In this document: positions 7,624 to 9,300 of the stretch, piece by piece | How the letters are laid out: every line of letters begins with the position of its first letter | Position numbering within the stretch: the stretch's first letter is position 1 | Origin: Bacillota bacterium | Lineage (GTDB): Bacteria; Bacillota; Clostridia; Peptostreptococcales; Anaerovoracaceae | DNA length: 9,300 nt | Assembly (NCBI GenBank): GCA_017543805.1 | Contig: JAFYFK010000105.1 | Location: 1-9,300 of the forward strand | Direction: 5' to 3' | Notes under the pieces: generated by a model | Database searches by the model: none | Seen by the model: the letters and a program-made list of their open reading frames with translations, nothing else | What the model was told of the DNA's origin: nothing | Translations under genes and position numbers: made by a program

Positions 7624-7652
7624 CTGCCATGTTATACAGTTCTTCGTATAAA
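7624..7652 (+). promoter_or_regulatory. Candidate promoter with overlapping dyad upstream of the second peptide operon
   Basis: A -35-like CTGCCA (7624-7629, 4 of 6 to consensus) is 17 bases from TATAAA (7647-7652, 5 of 6). This would start transcription near 7659, ahead of the AGGAGG at 7675-7680. An inverted repeat TTATAC (7632-7637) / GTATAA (7646-7651), with an 8-base spacer, fills most of the promoter and overlaps the -10. It could be an operator. A competing reading is an extended -10 TGTTATACA (7630-7638) with TTGAAA at 7613-7618, but its 14-base spacer is too short. Confidence 0.4.
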
Positions 7653-7685
7653 AGGGTGTAAACGAATTGAGTACAGGAGGTCTAT

Positions 7686-8009
7686 ATGAGCAGCGATCTG
7701 AAAAAAGAAATAAACGAAGCAAATGTTCTCTCCGATGAAGAAATGGAAGATGTCGGCGGAGGATACGACGGCGCTGTCATCAAGGCAGAGGACACTGTTT
7801 ACAGAGGCGGTACTCCACTGATAAGCAATGCACTTCTTCAGGACGACGATGAGCCCTCATTCATTAAGACGCCCTTTAATGGCACGGCTGATTCGGGAGG
7901 ATTCCTGAAAAGGCATTTCAAGTTCAGGAGAAAACTGACAATAAAGAAAAGCAGAAATCCCGGCGACTTTTTCAGCGGCGGCGGTGGCGGCGGAATGACC
8001 CAGGGATGA
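7686..8009 (+). CDS. Double-glycine-leader secreted peptide with cationic block and Gly6 tail
   Basis: A 107-residue precursor with ribosome binding site AGGAGG (7675-7680) five bases before the ATG. The leader runs to VGGG (residues 23-26) and contains NVLSDEEMEDVGG, a classic C39 leader pattern (L-S-x-E-E-hydrophobic...GG); cleavage is expected after G25 or G26. The roughly 81-residue core has no Cys. In order it holds a mixed segment (AVIKAEDTVYRGG), an acidic patch DDDEP (53-57), a strongly basic aromatic block KRHFKFRRKLTIKKSR (75-90), and a poly-Gly run (98-103) before MTQG. The basic block could contact membrane or cell-wall polyanions; this is inference. No modifying enzyme lies nearby. 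It is the first gene of the 7686-8674 group and a probable substrate of the upstream peptidase transporter. I do not recognise the core family. Confidence 0.85.
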   Translation: MSSDLKKEINEANVLSDEEMEDVGGGYDGAVIKAEDTVYRGGTPLISNALLQDDDEPSFIKTPFNGTADSGGFLKRHFKFRRKLTIKKSRNPGDFFSGGGGGGMTQG

Positions 8010-8055
8010 CCAGGCAGTTATTTCAGCATTTTGCACGATCAGAAAGGATACCAGA

Positions 8056-8355
8056 ATGACCATTAACAAAATTCAGGAAGGTGAAAAACTTACTATAGCT
8101 CTTCAGGGACGCCTTGACACGACGACAGCTCCGCAGCTGGAAGGAGAACTCAGATCTTCTGTAAACGGAATAAGCGAACTGGTCTTCGATCTTACAGATC
8201 TTGAATATGTTTCTTCAGCAGGGCTTCGCGTGCTTCTGTCCGCCCAGAAAGTCATGAACCGTCAGGGAAATATGACAGTGCGCAATGTCAGCAGCGAAGT
8301 TATGGACGTTTTTGAGCTCACAGGTTTTTCTGAGATATTGAATATAGAACAGTAA
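8056..8355 (+). CDS. STAS-domain protein, anti-sigma factor antagonist family
   Basis: A 99-residue single-domain STAS protein with ribosome binding site AGAAAGGA (8041-8048) before ATG 8056. Visible family features are LTIALQGRLDTTTAPQLE (strand, GxLD turn and start of helix), LVFDLTDLEYVSSAGLRVLL (residues 42-61) and a C-terminal FELTGFSEI. In SpoIIAA/RsbV relatives a Ser in the [DS]-S-x-G-L loop is phosphorylated by a partner kinase/anti-sigma factor; the equivalent here is Ser54 in VSSAGL, with Ser53 replacing the usual Asp. The length is typical for the family. No anti-sigma kinase or PP2C phosphatase is encoded in the window, so its partners must be elsewhere. It lies 46 bases after one Gly-Gly peptide gene and 25 bases before another. 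A damaged paralogue lies directly behind the transporter genes, so the locus once had two STAS genes. Confidence 0.92.
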   Translation: MTINKIQEGEKLTIALQGRLDTTTAPQLEGELRSSVNGISELVFDLTDLEYVSSAGLRVLLSAQKVMNRQGNMTVRNVSSEVMDVFELTGFSEILNIEQ

Positions 8356-8380
8356 CCGTGGATCGGAAGGGGGGTCCGTA

Positions 8381-8674
8381 ATGGAAGAAAAGAAGAATGT
8401 AAGCGAGTTTGAACTTAAGGATGAGCAGCTTGACGCCGCAAGCGGAGGAACTGCCGCAGAGATCGCAGAGCTCAAGCAACTCCTTGGAGTAGATGATGAC
8501 AAACTGTTTGACGCGCTTAAAAAAGTAGGTGTTGACGGTTATATGATGGGTGATTCCTACTGGTTCAAAAACATGTATTTTGACAACGAAGTTGAAGGCG
8601 GCCAGATCACTCACGAAGAACTCGTGAAAAGGATCAAACTTTATAAGATGACCCATCCGTTAGGAATTTTCTAA
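8381..8674 (+). CDS. Double-glycine-leader secreted peptide, acidic helical core
   Basis: A 97-residue precursor with ribosome binding site GGAAGGGGGG (8364-8373) before ATG 8381. The leader FELKDEQLDAASGG (residues 10-23) is a textbook double-glycine motif with cleavage after G23. The 74-residue core has no Cys. Residues about 25-50 look like amphipathic helix (EIAELKQLLG, then DKLFDALKKV). They are followed by an aromatic, Met-rich stretch (GYMMGDSYWFKNMYF, 53-67) and a second helix (THEELVKRIKLYKM, 77-90). The ending is THPLGIF. This looks like a small folded protein rather than a short bacteriocin, although a helical bacteriocin or signalling protein is possible. It is the last gene before the strong terminator, and its leader suits the C39 domain of the transporter at 2997. 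The core family is not recognised. Confidence 0.85.
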   Translation: MEEKKNVSEFELKDEQLDAASGGTAAEIAELKQLLGVDDDKLFDALKKVGVDGYMMGDSYWFKNMYFDNEVEGGQITHEELVKRIKLYKMTHPLGIF

Positions 8675-8698
8675 ATTGACTGAATTGTCACGGATACG

Positions 8699-8726
8699 AA
8701 AAAAGACGCCGTCAGGCGTCTTTTTT
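8699..8726. terminator. Bidirectional rho-independent terminator
   Basis: AAAAAAGACGCC (8699-8710), loop GTCA (8711-8714) and GGCGTCTTTTTT (8715-8726) form a perfect 12-bp inverted repeat. The core is GC-rich, with a T-run on the + strand and, by symmetry, on the - strand. It ends the 7686-8674 operon in one direction. In the other it terminates the tRNA-Leu transcript only five bases beyond its encoded CCA. Confidence 0.93.
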
Positions 8727-8731
8727 ACATA

Positions 8732-8818
8732 TGGTGCCGGCGGCGGGGGTCGAACCCGCACTCTGTTGCCAGAACGGGATTTTGAGTCCCGCGCGTCTGC
8801 CAATTCCACCACGCCGGC
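8732..8818 (-). tRNA. tRNA-Leu, anticodon CAA, with encoded CCA
   Basis: Read on the - strand, the acceptor arm GCCGGCG (8818-8812) pairs with CGCCGGC (8742-8736), followed by A and an encoded CCA (8735-8732). The D-arm region has TGGAATTGGCAGACG. The anticodon stem CGGGA/TCCCG (plus 8791-8787 and 8779-8775) encloses loop CTCAAAA, giving anticodon CAA at plus 8784-8782 (reads UUG). A long variable arm (class II tRNA) and a T-arm GCGGGTTCGACCCCCGC complete the structure. The gene is 87 bases including CCA. Confidence 0.96.
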
Positions 8819-8843
8819 AGGAGTTGATAATGTTTACCAAAAG

Positions 8844-8872
8844 ATTTTAACAGGACGGAGAGAGAATTGCAA
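8844..8872 (-). promoter_or_regulatory. Promoter of the tRNA-Leu gene
   Basis: On the - strand, -35 TTGCAA (8872-8867) is 17 bases from -10 TAAAAT (8849-8844). The -10 is preceded by TGT, giving an extended -10 (TGTTAAAAT). A start near 8837 would leave a short 5' leader before the mature tRNA end at 8818. Matches are 4 of 6 and 5 of 6 to the sigma-A consensus, with ideal spacing. Confidence 0.65.
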
Positions 8873-8898
8873 GAAAAACGACTGCGGAGAGTATCGCG

Positions 8899-8940
8899 AA
8901 ATGCCCTAAATGCCCAAAAAATACTTGATTTCAGGGCATT
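8899..8940. repeat. Three copies of AAATGCCC (two direct, one inverted) at the yajC promoter
   Basis: AAATGCCC occurs at 8899-8906 and again at 8908-8915 (9-base period). An inverted AGGGCATT at 8933-8940 pairs perfectly with AATGCCCT at 8900-8907. The inverted copy lies in the spacer of the yajC promoter. The layout suggests an operator or a DNA/RNA hairpin, but no known regulator site is recognised. Confidence 0.45.
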
Positions 8941-8952
8941 CTGAAGTATAAT
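8925..8952 (+). promoter_or_regulatory. Promoter of yajC
   Basis: TTGATT (8925-8930, 4 of 6) and a perfect TATAAT (8947-8952) are separated by 16 bases; a one-base shift, CTTGAT, gives 17. Transcription would begin near 8959, ahead of AGGAGG (8970-8975). The spacer contains the inverted copy of the AAATGCCC repeat. Confidence 0.7.
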
Positions 8953-8983
8953 ATATTGTAATGCTTTTTAGGAGGATCATATA

Positions 8984-9300
8984 ATGGATAATAACAGTAT
9001 TTCGCTTATAATGATGGTGCTGCTCTTTGCGGTGTTTTACTTCGTTCTTATACGTCCGCAGAGACAGAAAGATAAGAAAATACAGGAGATGCGCAGATCG
9101 CTTAAGGTCGGCGACGAAATAATCACCATAGGCGGCATCTACGGAAAGATCGTCAGAGTCAAGGGAGACGACAGGCTCGTCATCCAGACCGGAAGCGACC
9201 GCGTAAAGCTCGAAATGGCAAGATGGTCCATCTCAAGTCTCGCAAACGAAGCTGAACCCGGCAAGGCCGAAAAGGCGGAAAAGGAAGAAGCTGAAGAATC
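8984..9300 (+). CDS. yajC: YajC, preprotein translocase accessory subunit (5' part, runs off the window)
   Basis: ATG 8984 follows AGGAGG (8970-8975) with 8-base spacing. The visible 105 codons encode a short N-terminus, one membrane helix (SLIMMVLLFAVFYFVLIRP) and the family hallmark RPQRQKDKK immediately after it. Next comes a small cytoplasmic domain with LKVGDEIITIGGIYGKI, and then an acidic, Lys/Glu-rich tail (about residues 85-105) still open at the window end. YajC associates with SecDF at the Sec translocon. It is a housekeeping gene under its own promoter and marks the end of the accessory peptide region. The C-terminus and any downstream secD/secF are not visible. Confidence 0.93.
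   Translation, partial: MDNNSISLIMMVLLFAVFYFVLIRPQRQKDKKIQEMRRSLKVGDEIITIGGIYGKIVRVKGDDRLVIQTGSDRVKLEMARWSISSLANEAEPGKAEKAEKEEAEE

Noticed and set aside
7686..7764. Nif11 or nitrile-hydratase-type (NHLP) leader in the second or third peptide
   Set aside because: The leaders are only 23-26 residues with the short LSxEEx(n)GG pattern; no long NHLP or Nif11 domain is visible.
8676..8909. Open frame of 77 codons on the + strand downstream of the third peptide
   Set aside because: It runs through the terminator hairpin and antisense to the tRNA-Leu gene, with no ribosome binding site; not a gene.

Overview
The window looks like a chromosomal segment of a gut- or rumen-type Clostridia bacterium (Lachnospiraceae/Oscillospiraceae-like). 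The basis is strong AGGAGG-type ribosome binding sites, intermediate GC with frequent AUA codons, an SLH-anchored papain-family protease, and a Gram-positive-style tRNA-Leu/yajC neighbourhood. This placement is inferred from style, not from a database match.

The left and centre (47-7406, all + strand) form one tightly packed gene group. It runs: a 98-residue double-glycine-leader peptide with a YQ(N/G)AGQ hexapeptide repeat core; a secreted C1A (papain-like) cysteine protease with three C-terminal SLH cell-wall domains; a 78-residue single-pass membrane protein that matches only the N-terminal anchor of the NHLM-type HlyD adaptor; a peptidase-containing ABC transporter (C39 domain + membrane domain + ATPase, NHLM ABC1/PCAT type); and a second ABC protein of the NHLM ABC2 type, whose N-terminal domain is not a peptidase. 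The order HlyD-ABC1-ABC2 is that of the known NHLM bacteriocin export set. However, the adaptor is drastically shortened, and no Nif11 or nitrile-hydratase-like precursor and no RiPP-modifying enzyme is visible.

The 7407-7685 stretch holds the decayed remnant of a STAS (anti-sigma-factor-antagonist) gene. Both ends of the fold can still be read, but the middle, including the phospho-serine site, is deleted and the frame is shifted. A candidate promoter with an overlapping dyad follows.

A second + strand gene group (7686-8674) encodes a second Gly-Gly peptide (cationic block and Gly6 tail), an intact STAS protein, and a third Gly-Gly peptide. It ends at a strong bidirectional terminator (8699-8726).

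The right end is housekeeping: a tRNA-Leu(CAA) gene on the - strand with its own promoter, and the start of yajC (Sec translocase accessory subunit), which runs off the window. The 8675-8983 stretch has no protein gene; it carries the terminator, the tRNA, two divergent promoters and a set of AAATGCCC repeats.

Working model (inference): the C39 domain of ABC1 cleaves the three leaders after GG, and ABC1/ABC2 with the mini-anchor export three cysteine-free peptides across a single membrane. The SLH protease acts outside on the cell wall, and the STAS protein links the locus to a partner-switching regulator encoded elsewhere. The Cys-free, apparently unmodified, repeat-containing cargo of an NHLM-type exporter with a miniature adaptor is the most unusual aspect.
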